Source of the DNA: Streptomyces subrutilus
GTDB taxonomy: Bacteria > Actinomycetota > Actinomycetes > Streptomycetales > Streptomycetaceae
Direction of reading: 5' to 3'
Assembly (NCBI RefSeq): GCF_008704535.1
Contig: NZ_CP023701.1
Coordinates: 4,630,001-4,694,000 of the forward strand
DNA length: 64,000 bases
The translations under genes and the position numbers were made by a program. This document shows, one piece after another, positions 21,552 through 30,204 of this stretch. Within the stretch, counting starts at the first letter, position 1. Every line of letters starts with the position of its first letter. Below the pieces are notes generated by a model. The model did not search any database, had not been told where the DNA came from, and saw nothing but the letters and a program-made list of their open reading frames with translations.

Positions 21552-22288
21552 CGGCCGCGACCCCGGACACCGCGAGCATCCCGGACGCCGCAGAGGCCGC
21601 AGACGCCGCGGCCCCCGCCGTGTCCTCCCGTCCGACGCACCTCGTGTGGGACTGGAACGGCACGCTGCTGCACGACATCGACGCCGTCATGGCCGCCACG
21701 AACGCCTCCTTCGCCGAGCTCGGCTTCCCGCCGATCACCCTGGCCACCTACCGCGACACCTACGTCGTGCCCGTGCCCCGCTTCTACGAGCGGCTCATGG
21801 GCCGGATGCCCACCGAGGCGGAGTGGCTCGTCATGGACGACGCCTTCCACCGGCACTACTGGGCCGCCGCCGAGGGCGCCGGACTCGCCGAAGGGGCCGC
21901 GGAGCTGCTCCAGGACTGGGTGCGGGCCGGGCTGACGCAGTCCCTGCTGTCCCTCGCGCCGCACGAGAAGCTCGTCCCGCTGGTGCGGTCGCACGGGATC
22001 GACCGGCACTTCCTGCGCGTGGACGGGCGGATCGGTCCCTCGCACACCAGCAAGGCCGTACATCTCGTACGCCACCTGGCCGCCCTGGACGGGACGGGCG
22101 TCACCGCCGCGCGTACGGTCCTCATCGGTGACGCCGTGGACGACGCCCTCGCGGCCGCCCACGTGGGCGCCCGGGCCGTGCTCTACACGGGCGGTTCGCA
22201 CAGCCGCAGCAGTCTGGAATCAGCCGGTGTCCCCGTCGTGGACACGCTGGCGGACGCCGTACGGACAGCTCGCGAGCTGGCCGGATAG
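21548..22288 (+). CDS. HAD-family hydrolase
   Basis: A protein of 246 aa with about 30 residues of Ala-rich extension before the fold. Motif I is VWDWNGTLLHD, in which the first Asp is the usual nucleophile and the DxN form is common in phosphoglycolate phosphatase-like proteins. A helical cap lies at about 60-130. Motif III lysine is in GPSHTSKAVHLVRHL, and motif IV is TVLIGDAVDDALAAAHVGA. It is a probable small-molecule phosphatase; the substrate is unknown. The start is the GTG overlapping the DUF6912 stop. Confidence 0.87.
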   Translation: MTAATPDTASIPDAAEAADAAAPAVSSRPTHLVWDWNGTLLHDIDAVMAATNASFAELGFPPITLATYRDTYVVPVPRFYERLMGRMPTEAEWLVMDDAFHRHYWAAAEGAGLAEGAAELLQDWVRAGLTQSLLSLAPHEKLVPLVRSHGIDRHFLRVDGRIGPSHTSKAVHLVRHLAALDGTGVTAARTVLIGDAVDDALAAAHVGARAVLYTGGSHSRSSLESAGVPVVDTLADAVRTARELAG

Positions 22289-22390
22289 CGACGGGCACGC
22301 GCAGCGCGCCACGTCGCTGTCCAGAGTGTCAAAGTTCCACCCCCGGATTTGTACACATACAGCTCATGACGGGTCGGGGGTGGGTGGGGA

Positions 22391-22446
22391 TAGCCTTGTA
22401 CCCGTGATCAGCGCGATAGTCCGCGGGGGCGCCGAAGCCCCCGGAC
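22391..22446 (+). promoter_or_regulatory. Candidate promoter and hairpin in the long gdhB leader
   Basis: TAGCCT (22391-22396) is a good -10 element 7 bp before a GTG at 22404. If the transcript starts there, the glutamate dehydrogenase leader is about 247 nt long. A hairpin forms soon after the start: GGGGGC (22425-22430) pairs with GCCCCC (22437-22442) and is extended by GTCC/GGAC. The GTG opens a 102-codon frame that overlaps the dehydrogenase start and may or may not be translated. Confidence 0.4.
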
Positions 22447-22650
22447 CCAGCCCGGCGCACTACGGTGCCCGGGCCATCGCTGGTCCCCGCCGCCGGGATT
22501 CGGCGATCATGGCTGAAACCATCCCGGTCGGCTCTCTCGACGACATAGCGTCGATCTCGTTTACGGACGGACATCCCGCCCCATCGCGGCGCTGTGTCAT
22601 TCCTTCCTTCACCTACGTCACGCAATGGCGCGCGACAGGAGCCAGAGGAC

Positions 22651-25600
22651 ATGCAGACCAAGCTGGACGAAGCAAAGGCCGAGCTGCTCACGAGGGCGGC
22701 CCGGGTAGCTGAGAACAGCCCGGCCGGGGGGCTACTTCCGACTGGGTCCGAGCAGGGAGCGGACCGGGACACCGTTCTCGCCTACCTCCAGCGCTACTAC
22801 CTGCACACCGCCCCCGAGGACCTCTTGGACCGGGATCCGGTCGACGTGTTCGGGGCCGCGCTCTCGCACTACCGGCTCGCCGAGAACCGGCCGCAGGGCA
22901 CCGCCAACGTGCGCGTGCACACCCCCACGGTCGAGGAGAACGGCTGGACCTCCAGCCACTCGGTCGTCGAGGTGGTCACCGACGACATGCCGTTCCTCGT
23001 CGACTCGGTGACCAACGAGCTGTCCCGCCAGAGCCGCGGCATCCACGTCGTGATCCACCCGCAGGTCGTCGTCCGCCGCGACGTCACCGGCCGGCTCATC
23101 GAGATCCTCGGCCCCGACTGCGACGCCCACGGCCCCCGCACCGCGCGCCCCCACGACTCGCTCGTCGAGTCCTGGATCCACGTCGAGATCGACCGCGAGA
23201 CCGACCGCGCCGACCTCAAGCAGATCACCGGCGACCTGCTGCGCGTCCTGTCCGACGTGCGCGAGTCCGTCGAGGACTGGGAGAAGATGCGCGACGCCGC
23301 GCTGCGCATCGCCGAAGAGCTCCCGAACGAGCCCACCGCGCCCGACCTGCGCGAGTTCGAGCTCGAAGAGGCCCGCGAGCTGCTGCGCTGGCTCGCCGAC
23401 GACCACTTCACCTTCCTCGGCTACCGCGAGTACGACCTGGTCGACGCCGACTCCCTGACCGCCGTGCCCGGCACCGGTCTCGGCATCCTGCGCTCCGACC
23501 CGCTGCACAGCGACAAGGAGGACGGCCACCCCGTCTCGCCCTCCTTCAACCGGCTGCCGGCCGACGCCCGCGCCAAGGCCCGCGAGCACCGCCTGCTGGT
23601 GCTGACCAAGGCCAACAGCCGCTCGACCGTGCACCGCCCGTCCTACCTCGACTACGTCGGCGTCAAGAAGTTCGACGCCGACGGCAACGTGGTGGGCGAG
23701 CGCCGCTTCCTCGGCCTGTTCTCCTCCGCCGCGTACACCGAGTCCGTGCGCCGCGTCCCGGTCATCCGCCGCAAGGTGGTCGAGGTCCTCGACGGCGCCG
23801 GCTTCGCCCCGAGCAGCCACGACGGCCGCGACCTGCTCCAGATCCTGGAGACCTACCCGCGCGACGAGCTGTTCCAGACCCCCGTCGACCAGCTCCAGGC
23901 CATCGTCACCTCCGTCCTGTACCTCCAGGAGCGCCGCCGGCTGCGGCTGTACCTGCGCCAGGACGAGTACGGCCGCTACTACTCGGCCCTCGTCTACCTG
24001 CCGCGCGACCGCTACACCACCGGCGTCCGGCTGCGCCTGATCGACATCCTCAAGGAGGAACTCGACGGCAACAGCGTCGACTTCACCGCCTGGAACACCG
24101 AGTCGATCCTCTCCCGCATCCACTTCGTCGTCCGCGTCCCGCAGGGCAAGGACCTGCCCGTGCTCACCGACGCCGACGTCGAGCGCATCGAGGGCCGCCT
24201 GGTCGACGCCGCCCGCTCCTGGGCCGACGGCTTCGCCGAGGCCCTGGTCGCCGAGCTGGGCGAGGAGCGCGCCGCCGAGCTGCTGCGCCGCTACGGCACC
24301 TCCTTCCCCGAGGGCTACAAGGCCGACCACTCGCCGCGTGCGGCCGTCGCCGACCTCTGCCACCTGGAGCGGCTCTCCGCCAGCGACCGCGAGTTCGCGC
24401 TCTCGCTGTACGAGCCGGTCGGCGCGGGCCCCGGCGAACGCCGGTTCAAGATCTACCGCACCGGCGAGCAGGTCTCGCTCTCCGCGGTCCTGCCGGTGCT
24501 CCAGCGCCTGGGCGTCGAGGTCACCGACGAGCGCCCGTACGAGCTGCGCCGCTCCGACCGGGTCAGCGCCTGGATCTACGACTTCGGCCTGCGGATGCCC
24601 CTGTCCGCCCAGAACGGCGACGCCTACCTCGGCGACGACGCCCGCGAGCGGTTCCAGGACGCCTTCGCCGCGGTCTGGCAGGGCGACGCGGAGAACGACA
24701 ACTTCAACACTCTGGTGCTCGGCGCCGGGCTGACCTGGCGGCAGGCCGTCGTCCTGCGCGCGTACGCCAAGTACCTGCGCCAGGCCGGCTCCACCTTCAG
24801 CCAGGACTACATGGAGGACACCCTCCGCACCAACGTCCACACCACCCGGCTGCTGGTCTCCCTCTTCGAGGCCCGGATGTCGCCCGCCCGGCAGACCGCC
24901 GGCAGCGAGCTCGTCGACGCCATGCTGGAGGAGCTGGACGGGGCCCTGGACCAGGTCGCGTCGCTCGACGAGGACCGCATCCTGCGCGCCTTCCTCACTC
25001 TCATCAAGGCCACCCTGCGCACCAACTTCTTCCAGCTCAACGACGCGGGCGAGCAGCACGCCTACGTGTCGATGAAGTTCGACCCGCAGGCCATCCCGGA
25101 CCTCCCGGCGCCCCGCCCGGCCTTCGAGATCTGGGTGTACTCGCCGCGCGTCGAAGGCGTCCACCTGCGCTTCGGCAAGGTCGCCCGCGGCGGTCTGCGC
25201 TGGTCCGACCGGCGCGAGGACTTCCGTACGGAGATCCTCGGCCTGGTCAAGGCGCAGATGGTCAAGAACACCGTCATCGTGCCGGTCGGCGCCAAGGGCG
25301 GCTTCGTCGCCAAGAACCTGCCCGACCCGTCGGTGGACCGCGACGCCTGGCTCGCCGAGGGCATCGCCTCGTACAAGATCTTCATCTCGGCGCTGCTCGA
25401 CATCACCGACAACATGGTCGCCGGCGAGGTCGTGCCGCCGACCGGCGTGGTGCGCCACGACGAGGACGACACCTACCTCGTCGTCGCCGCCGACAAGGGC
25501 ACCGCGACCTTCTCCGACATCGCCAACGGGGTCGCGGAGGCGTACGGGTTCTGGCTCGGTGACGCCTTCGCCTCGGGCGGCTCGGCCGGCTACGACCACA

Positions 25601-27612
25601 AGGGCATGGGCATCACCGCCCGCGGCGCGTGGGAGTCCGTCAAGCGGCACTTCCGCGAGCTGGGCCACGACACCCAGACCGAGGACTTCACGGTCGTCGG
25701 CGTCGGCGACATGTCCGGCGACGTCTTCGGCAACGGCATGCTGCTCTCCGAGCACATCCGTCTGGTCGCCGCCTTCGACCACCGGCACATCTTCATCGAC
25801 CCGAACCCGGACGCGGCCACCTCGTACGCGGAGCGCCGGCGCCTGTTCGACCTGCCGCGCTCCTCGTGGGCCGACTACGACACCGCGCTGCTCTCGGCGG
25901 GCGGCGGCGTCCACCCGCGCACCGCGAAGGCCATCCCGGTCAACGCGCAGGTCCGCGCGGCCCTCGGGATCGAGGCGGGCGTCACCAAGATGACCCCGGC
26001 CGACCTGATGCGGGCCATCCTGCGCTCGCCGGTGGACCTGCTGTGGAACGGCGGCATCGGCACGTACGTCAAGGCGACCTCCGAGACCCACGCGGACGTC
26101 GGCGACAAGGCCAACGACGCCATCCGCGTCGACGGCTCCGACGTGCGGGCCCGCGTCATCGGCGAGGGCGGCAACCTGGGCCTGACCCAGCTCGGCCGCA
26201 TCGAGTTCGCCCGGACCGGGGCCGGCGGCGAGGGCGGCAAGATCAACACCGACGCCATCGACAACAGCGCCGGCGTGGACACCTCCGACCACGAGGTGAA
26301 CATCAAGATCCTGCTGAACTCGGTGGTCACCGACGGGGACATGACCGTCAAGCAGCGCAACAAGCTGCTCGCCGCGATGACCGACGAGGTCGGCGGCCTG
26401 GTGCTGCGCAACAACTACGCGCAGAACACCGCCCTGGCCAACGGAGCCGCCCAGGCCCCCAGCCTCCTCCACGCCCAGCAGCGCTTCATGCGCCGCCTGG
26501 AGTCGGAGGGCCTGCTCAACCGCGAGCTGGAGTTCCTGCCCGCCGACCGGCAGATCCGCGAACTGCTCGGCAACGGCAAGGGCCTGACCCAGCCGGAGCT
26601 GGCCGTCCTGTTCGCCTACACCAAGATCACGGTGGCGGACGAGCTGATCGCGACCGGTCTGCCGGACGACCCGTACCTGCGGCGCCTGCTCTTCGCGTAC
26701 TTCCCGGCGCCCCTGCGCGAGCAGTTCCCCGAGCAGGTCGAGGCGCACGCGCTGCGCCGGGAGATCACCACGACGATCCTGGTCAACGACACCGTCAACA
26801 CCGGCGGCACGACCTTCCTGCACCGGCTGCGGGAGGAGACCGGGGCGTCCACGGAGGAGATCGTGCGCGCGCAGCTCGCGGCCCGCGAGATCTTCGGCCT
26901 GGCCGGGGTGTGGGAGGCGGTCGAGGACCTCGACAACAAGGTCGCGGCCAGCGTCCAGACCCGGATCCGGCTGCACTCGCGGCGGCTGGTCGAGCGCGGT
27001 ACGCGCTGGCTGCTGAACAACCGGCCGCAGCCGCTGGAGATCACCGAGACGATCGAGTTCTTCGGCGAGCGGGTCGGGAACCTCTGGGCCGAGCTGCCGA
27101 AGCTGGTGCGCGGCGCCGACCTGGACTGGTACCGGTCGATCATGGACGAGCTGGTCGGCGAGGGCGTGCCGGAGGAACTGGCGGCCAAGGTGGCCGGCTT
27201 CTCCTCGGCCTTCCCGACGCTCGACATCGTCGCCATCGCGGACCGCACCGGTGTGGCCCCGCTGGACGTCGCCGAGGTGTACTACGACCTCGCCGACCGT
27301 CTCGACATCACCCAGCTGATGGACCGGATCATCGAACTCCCGCGGTCCGACCGCTGGCAGTCGATGGCCCGCGCCTCCATCCGCGAGGACCTGTTCGCGG
27401 CGCACGCGGCGCTGACCGCCGACGTGCTGACGGTGGGCAACGGCAGCTCGACCCCCGAGGAGCGCTTCCGGGCGTGGGAGGAGCGGAACGCGGCGATCAT
27501 CGGGCGGGCCCGGACCACCCTGGACGAGATCCGGGGCTCGGACGACTTCGACCTGGCCAACCTGTCGGTGGCCATGCGGACGATGCGCTCGCTGCTGCGC
27601 ACGCACAGCTAG
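22651..27612 (+). CDS. gdhB: NAD-dependent glutamate dehydrogenase, ~180-kDa class
   Basis: A protein of 1653 aa, the size of the L_180 class first described in S. clavuligerus. It converts glutamate to 2-oxoglutarate and ammonium with NAD+, in the catabolic direction. The long N-terminal regulatory part has ACT-like and helical regions (to about 750). The catalytic core carries GGLRWSDRREDFRTEILGL and VIVPVGAKGGFVAKNLPD, then GYDHKGMGITARGAWESV, and the NAD-binding region ends with GEGGNLGLTQLGRIEFA. The ATG at 22651 (MQTKLDEAKAELL) is 3 bp after AGAGG. A 362-bp upstream gap holds a promoter and hairpin candidate. The antisense 1644-residue open frame is only a codon-bias shadow. Confidence 0.96.
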   Translation: MQTKLDEAKAELLTRAARVAENSPAGGLLPTGSEQGADRDTVLAYLQRYYLHTAPEDLLDRDPVDVFGAALSHYRLAENRPQGTANVRVHTPTVEENGWTSSHSVVEVVTDDMPFLVDSVTNELSRQSRGIHVVIHPQVVVRRDVTGRLIEILGPDCDAHGPRTARPHDSLVESWIHVEIDRETDRADLKQITGDLLRVLSDVRESVEDWEKMRDAALRIAEELPNEPTAPDLREFELEEARELLRWLADDHFTFLGYREYDLVDADSLTAVPGTGLGILRSDPLHSDKEDGHPVSPSFNRLPADARAKAREHRLLVLTKANSRSTVHRPSYLDYVGVKKFDADGNVVGERRFLGLFSSAAYTESVRRVPVIRRKVVEVLDGAGFAPSSHDGRDLLQILETYPRDELFQTPVDQLQAIVTSVLYLQERRRLRLYLRQDEYGRYYSALVYLPRDRYTTGVRLRLIDILKEELDGNSVDFTAWNTESILSRIHFVVRVPQGKDLPVLTDADVERIEGRLVDAARSWADGFAEALVAELGEERAAELLRRYGTSFPEGYKADHSPRAAVADLCHLERLSASDREFALSLYEPVGAGPGERRFKIYRTGEQVSLSAVLPVLQRLGVEVTDERPYELRRSDRVSAWIYDFGLRMPLSAQNGDAYLGDDARERFQDAFAAVWQGDAENDNFNTLVLGAGLTWRQAVVLRAYAKYLRQAGSTFSQDYMEDTLRTNVHTTRLLVSLFEARMSPARQTAGSELVDAMLEELDGALDQVASLDEDRILRAFLTLIKATLRTNFFQLNDAGEQHAYVSMKFDPQAIPDLPAPRPAFEIWVYSPRVEGVHLRFGKVARGGLRWSDRREDFRTEILGLVKAQMVKNTVIVPVGAKGGFVAKNLPDPSVDRDAWLAEGIASYKIFISALLDITDNMVAGEVVPPTGVVRHDEDDTYLVVAADKGTATFSDIANGVAEAYGFWLGDAFASGGSAGYDHKGMGITARGAWESVKRHFRELGHDTQTEDFTVVGVGDMSGDVFGNGMLLSEHIRLVAAFDHRHIFIDPNPDAATSYAERRRLFDLPRSSWADYDTALLSAGGGVHPRTAKAIPVNAQVRAALGIEAGVTKMTPADLMRAILRSPVDLLWNGGIGTYVKATSETHADVGDKANDAIRVDGSDVRARVIGEGGNLGLTQLGRIEFARTGAGGEGGKINTDAIDNSAGVDTSDHEVNIKILLNSVVTDGDMTVKQRNKLLAAMTDEVGGLVLRNNYAQNTALANGAAQAPSLLHAQQRFMRRLESEGLLNRELEFLPADRQIRELLGNGKGLTQPELAVLFAYTKITVADELIATGLPDDPYLRRLLFAYFPAPLREQFPEQVEAHALRREITTTILVNDTVNTGGTTFLHRLREETGASTEEIVRAQLAAREIFGLAGVWEAVEDLDNKVAASVQTRIRLHSRRLVERGTRWLLNNRPQPLEITETIEFFGERVGNLWAELPKLVRGADLDWYRSIMDELVGEGVPEELAAKVAGFSSAFPTLDIVAIADRTGVAPLDVAEVYYDLADRLDITQLMDRIIELPRSDRWQSMARASIREDLFAAHAALTADVLTVGNGSSTPEERFRAWEERNAAIIGRARTTLDEIRGSDDFDLANLSVAMRTMRSLLRTHS

Positions 27613-27641
27613 GCCGTCCCTCCCGGATCGTGCCGGGGGAC

Positions 27642-27692
27642 GCCGACGGGCCGGGCCCGGGACCATGTTGGTCCCGGGCCCGGCCCGTCGGC
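27642..27692. terminator. Bidirectional terminator between gdhB and tagH-like gene
   Basis: A perfect 23-bp stem (27642-27664 with 27670-27692) with a five-base loop ATGTT lies 29 bp after the gdhB stop. It also lies just past the end of the convergent ABC transporter gene. Confidence 0.88.
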
Positions 27693-27712
27693 GCAGCAGG
27701 GGGTGCGGCGGG

Positions 27713-28525
27713 TCAGGAGCGGGTGAAGCGCTCGTAGGCGGCGCACACCTCGTCGGAGGGCCCGTCCATCCGCAGGACGCCCGATTCCAGCCAGATCGCG
27801 CGGTCGCAGGTCTCGCGGACGGTGTTGATGCCGTGGCTGACGAGGAAGACGGTGCCGGCGTGCCGGCGCAGCTCCTCGATGCGGGCCTTGCTGCGCCGCT
27901 GGAAGGCGGCGTCGCCGGTGGCCAGGGCCTCGTCGATCATCAGGACGTCGTGGTCCTTGGCCGCGGCGATGGAGAACCGCAGCCGGGCCCCCATGCCGGA
28001 GGAGTAGGTCCGCATGGGCAGGGAGATGAAGTCGCCCTTCTCGTTGATGCCGGAGAAGTCGACGATGTCCTGGTAGCGCTCCTTGATCTGCTCGCGGGTC
28101 ATGCCCATGGCGAGGCCGCCGAGGATCACGTTGCGCTCGCCGGTCAGGTCGTTCATCAGCGCGGCGTTGACGCCGAGCAGCGAGGGCTGGCCGTGCGAGA
28201 AGATGGCGCCCGCGGCGACGGGCTGCAGCCCGGCGATGGCGGCCAGCAGGGTGGACTTGCCGGAGCCGTTGGAGCCGATGAGGCCGATGGCCTCGCCCTT
28301 GTACGCGGTGAAGCTGACGCCCTTGACGGCGTGCACCTCGCGGGCGGCGGGGGCGGCCTTGCGGGAGAAGAGCCGGTTCAGGGCGGCGGTGGCGCCGCCC
28401 TTGCGGCCGGCGCTGCCCTGGACCCGGTAGACGACGTGGACGTCGTGGGCGATGACGGTGGGCACGCGGGTCCCGGGGACCGGCGGTGCGGGGGTGGTGC
28501 GGGTGCGCGTCGAGGTGTCAGCCAC
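27713..28525 (-). CDS. ABC transporter ATPase of polysaccharide/teichoic acid export (TagH-like)
   Basis: A protein of 270 aa. Walker A is GLIGSNGSGKSTLL and the signature is the export-type YSSGMGARLRFSIA. Walker B is VLMIDEALATGD and the H-loop is FLVSHG. The YSSGM form and the short basic N-terminal extension are typical of TagH/RfbE/Wzt ATPases that export wall teichoic acid or O-polysaccharide. It has no Wzt-type C-terminal carbohydrate-binding domain. It overlaps the permease gene by 8 bp. With the TagF-like fusion gene nearby, it likely exports a polyol-phosphate or similar wall polymer. Confidence 0.92.
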   Translation of the reverse strand: MADTSTRTRTTPAPPVPGTRVPTVIAHDVHVVYRVQGSAGRKGGATAALNRLFSRKAAPAAREVHAVKGVSFTAYKGEAIGLIGSNGSGKSTLLAAIAGLQPVAAGAIFSHGQPSLLGVNAALMNDLTGERNVILGGLAMGMTREQIKERYQDIVDFSGINEKGDFISLPMRTYSSGMGARLRFSIAAAKDHDVLMIDEALATGDAAFQRRSKARIEELRRHAGTVFLVSHGINTVRETCDRAIWLESGVLRMDGPSDEVCAAYERFTRS

Positions 28526-29441
28526 GTCCGTACTCCTCCTCTGCCTTCCAGAAGTAGATGAAGCCTCCGACGCCGGCGAGCAGTGCCCAGCCGAGGGCCA
28601 CCAGCCACACGTGGGGCGGCAGCGAGGCGGCGGAGAAGCTGTCGATGAGCGCGAAGCGCATGAGGTCGATGTAGACGGCGGCCGGGTTGAGCTTCAGGGC
28701 CAGGGTCACCCAGTGCGGCAGGTGGTCGTTCTTGAGCATCTGGTCGATGGACCACATGACGCCCGAGGAGTACATCCAGGTGCGCAGGACGAACGGCATC
28801 AGCTGGCTGACGTCGGGGTTCTTGCTGCCGATGCGCGCCATGACCATCGCGACGCCGGCCGCGAAGACCGCCATCAGCAGGAGGGTCGGCACGGCCAGCA
28901 GCCAGGCGAAGGAGGGCGTCTGGCCGAAGACCAGCAGCAGGATGACCAGCGCCGCCATGGTGACCAGCAGTTGCTGGAAGAGCTGGACGACGGTGGAGAT
29001 GGGCAGGCTGGCCCGCGGGAAGTGCAGGGCGCGCACCAGGCCGCGGTTGCTGTGCACCGCGCGGGTGCCGGCGTTGATGGAGCTGCCGATGAAGTCCCAC
29101 ACGAAGACGCCCGTGATCAGGAACGGCAGGTAGTCGGGCACGCCGTGGCTGGCCTTCATCACCATGCCGAAGATGAAGTAGTAGACGGCCGCGTTCAGCA
29201 GCGGCGTCACCAGGTGCCAGACCTGGCCGAGCTTCTCCGTGCTGTACTGCGCCTGCATGCGGGCGGTGGCGTACGCGGTGACGAAGTGGCGCCGGCCCCA
29301 CAGCTCCGCGACGTAGCGGGGGAGGGTGGGCCGGGCGCCGCTGAGGGTCAGGCCGTGCTCGGCCGCGAGCCGGGAGAGTTCCGGCGGGACGGGCCGGGCC
29401 GCGGCGGCTGCCGCGGTCGAGGGTGCGGTCACGGTGGTCAC
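28518..29441 (-). CDS. ABC-2 type permease of polysaccharide/teichoic acid export (TagG-like)
   Basis: A protein of 307 aa with six predicted membrane helices in the ABC-2 pattern. The N-terminal cytoplasmic part RRHFVTAYATARMQAQYSTEKLGQVWHLVTPLL is the amphipathic entry typical of TagG/Wzm. A motif FVWDFIGSSINAGTRAVHSNRGLVRALHFPR follows the second helix. The start is the GTG at 29441. It forms the exporter with the overlapping ATPase gene. A TetR gene diverges 138 bp away, and a repeat element in between overlaps the likely promoter. Confidence 0.92.
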   Translation of the reverse strand: MTTVTAPSTAAAAAARPVPPELSRLAAEHGLTLSGARPTLPRYVAELWGRRHFVTAYATARMQAQYSTEKLGQVWHLVTPLLNAAVYYFIFGMVMKASHGVPDYLPFLITGVFVWDFIGSSINAGTRAVHSNRGLVRALHFPRASLPISTVVQLFQQLLVTMAALVILLLVFGQTPSFAWLLAVPTLLLMAVFAAGVAMVMARIGSKNPDVSQLMPFVLRTWMYSSGVMWSIDQMLKNDHLPHWVTLALKLNPAAVYIDLMRFALIDSFSAASLPPHVWLVALGWALLAGVGGFIYFWKAEEEYGRG

Positions 29442-29491
29442 AGGCAGGTCGCTTTCGACGGGGCCAGGGCGTCGCTGGCGATGGGACGGGT

Positions 29492-29508
29492 CCGTATCGT
29501 CGCTACGG
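29492..29508. promoter_or_regulatory. Candidate TetR operator, copy 1
   Basis: CCGTA-7 bp-TACGG is a perfect inverted repeat. The 11-mer CCGTATCGTCG (29492-29502) within it is repeated 48 bp away. On the minus strand it lies just downstream of TAATCT (29516-29511), a candidate -10 for the tagG-like gene, so binding there would block that promoter. Confidence 0.5.
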
Positions 29509-29539
29509 TGAGATTAGGTCCCGAAGCGTCGGAACGCAA

Positions 29540-29550
29540 CCGTATCGTCG
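29540..29550. promoter_or_regulatory. Candidate TetR operator, copy 2
   Basis: A second exact copy of CCGTATCGTCG. Its centre is about 34 bp before the ATG of the tetR-like gene. TATGCT (29567-29572) six bases before that ATG suggests a leaderless transcript, so this copy would cover the -35 region and fit autoregulation. Confidence 0.45.
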
Positions 29551-29578
29551 TGACGAGGCGCGCGGTTATGCTCTCCGT

Positions 29579-30193
29579 ATGACCTCCGACCCCGCCGCCA
29601 CCCCCGCCCGCCGCGCGCCCGCCGGAGCCGCCGTCCTGCGCGAGGACGTCACCGAGGCGATCCGGGAGGCGGTGGTCGAGGAACTGGCCGCGGTCGGCTT
29701 CGCCCGGATGTCCATCGAGGGCATCGCCCGGCGGGCCGGCGTCGGCAAGACCGCCGTCTACCGGCGCTGGAAGTCCAAGCTGCACCTGGTGCTCGACCTC
29801 GTGGCCGCCTTCGCCGTGGACGGCCTGCCGGTGCCCGCCACCGGCTCCCTGTACGGGGACGTCCGCGCCCTGCTGGAGGTCATGACGCACGTGCTGCGCC
29901 ACCCGGTGGCCTCCGCCGTCATCCCCGACCTGCTGGTCGAGGCCGCGCGCAACCCGGAGATCGCCGACGCGGTGCGCGGGGCGCTGCTCGACGGCCAGCG
30001 GCGGATGGCCGAGGGGATCGTCTCGGAGGCCGTCGACCGCGGCGAGCTGCCGGAGGGGACCTGCCCGGACCGGGCGCTGGACCTGGCGATCGGGCCGCTG
30101 TACTGGCGGCAGGTGGTGGTCCGCGACGCCGTCCCGAAGGACTACCTGGACGCCCTGGCCCGCTCGGTGGTGGCCGGCCTGCGCGCGGCCTGA
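29579..30193 (+). CDS. TetR/AcrR-family transcriptional regulator
   Basis: A protein of 204 aa. The helix-turn-helix is at about 25-65 (AAVGFARMSIEGIARRAGVGKTAVYRRWKSK), and the C-terminal ligand domain has the TetR_C form common in Streptomyces (ALDLAIGPLYWRQVV). The start is the ATG at 29579, preceded by TATGCT. It diverges from the tagGH-like exporter, and two identical 11-mers lie in the shared 138-bp gap. The simplest reading is that it represses the exporter and itself. The ligand is unknown. Confidence 0.9.
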   Translation: MTSDPAATPARRAPAGAAVLREDVTEAIREAVVEELAAVGFARMSIEGIARRAGVGKTAVYRRWKSKLHLVLDLVAAFAVDGLPVPATGSLYGDVRALLEVMTHVLRHPVASAVIPDLLVEAARNPEIADAVRGALLDGQRRMAEGIVSEAVDRGELPEGTCPDRALDLAIGPLYWRQVVVRDAVPKDYLDALARSVVAGLRAA

Positions 30194-30204
30194 CGGCGTA
30201 CGGG

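Noticed and set aside
22732..27666. A 1644-codon open frame antisense to the glutamate dehydrogenase
   Set aside because: Its composition (long runs of Gly, Val, Asp and Arg without domains) is that of an antisense codon-bias shadow.
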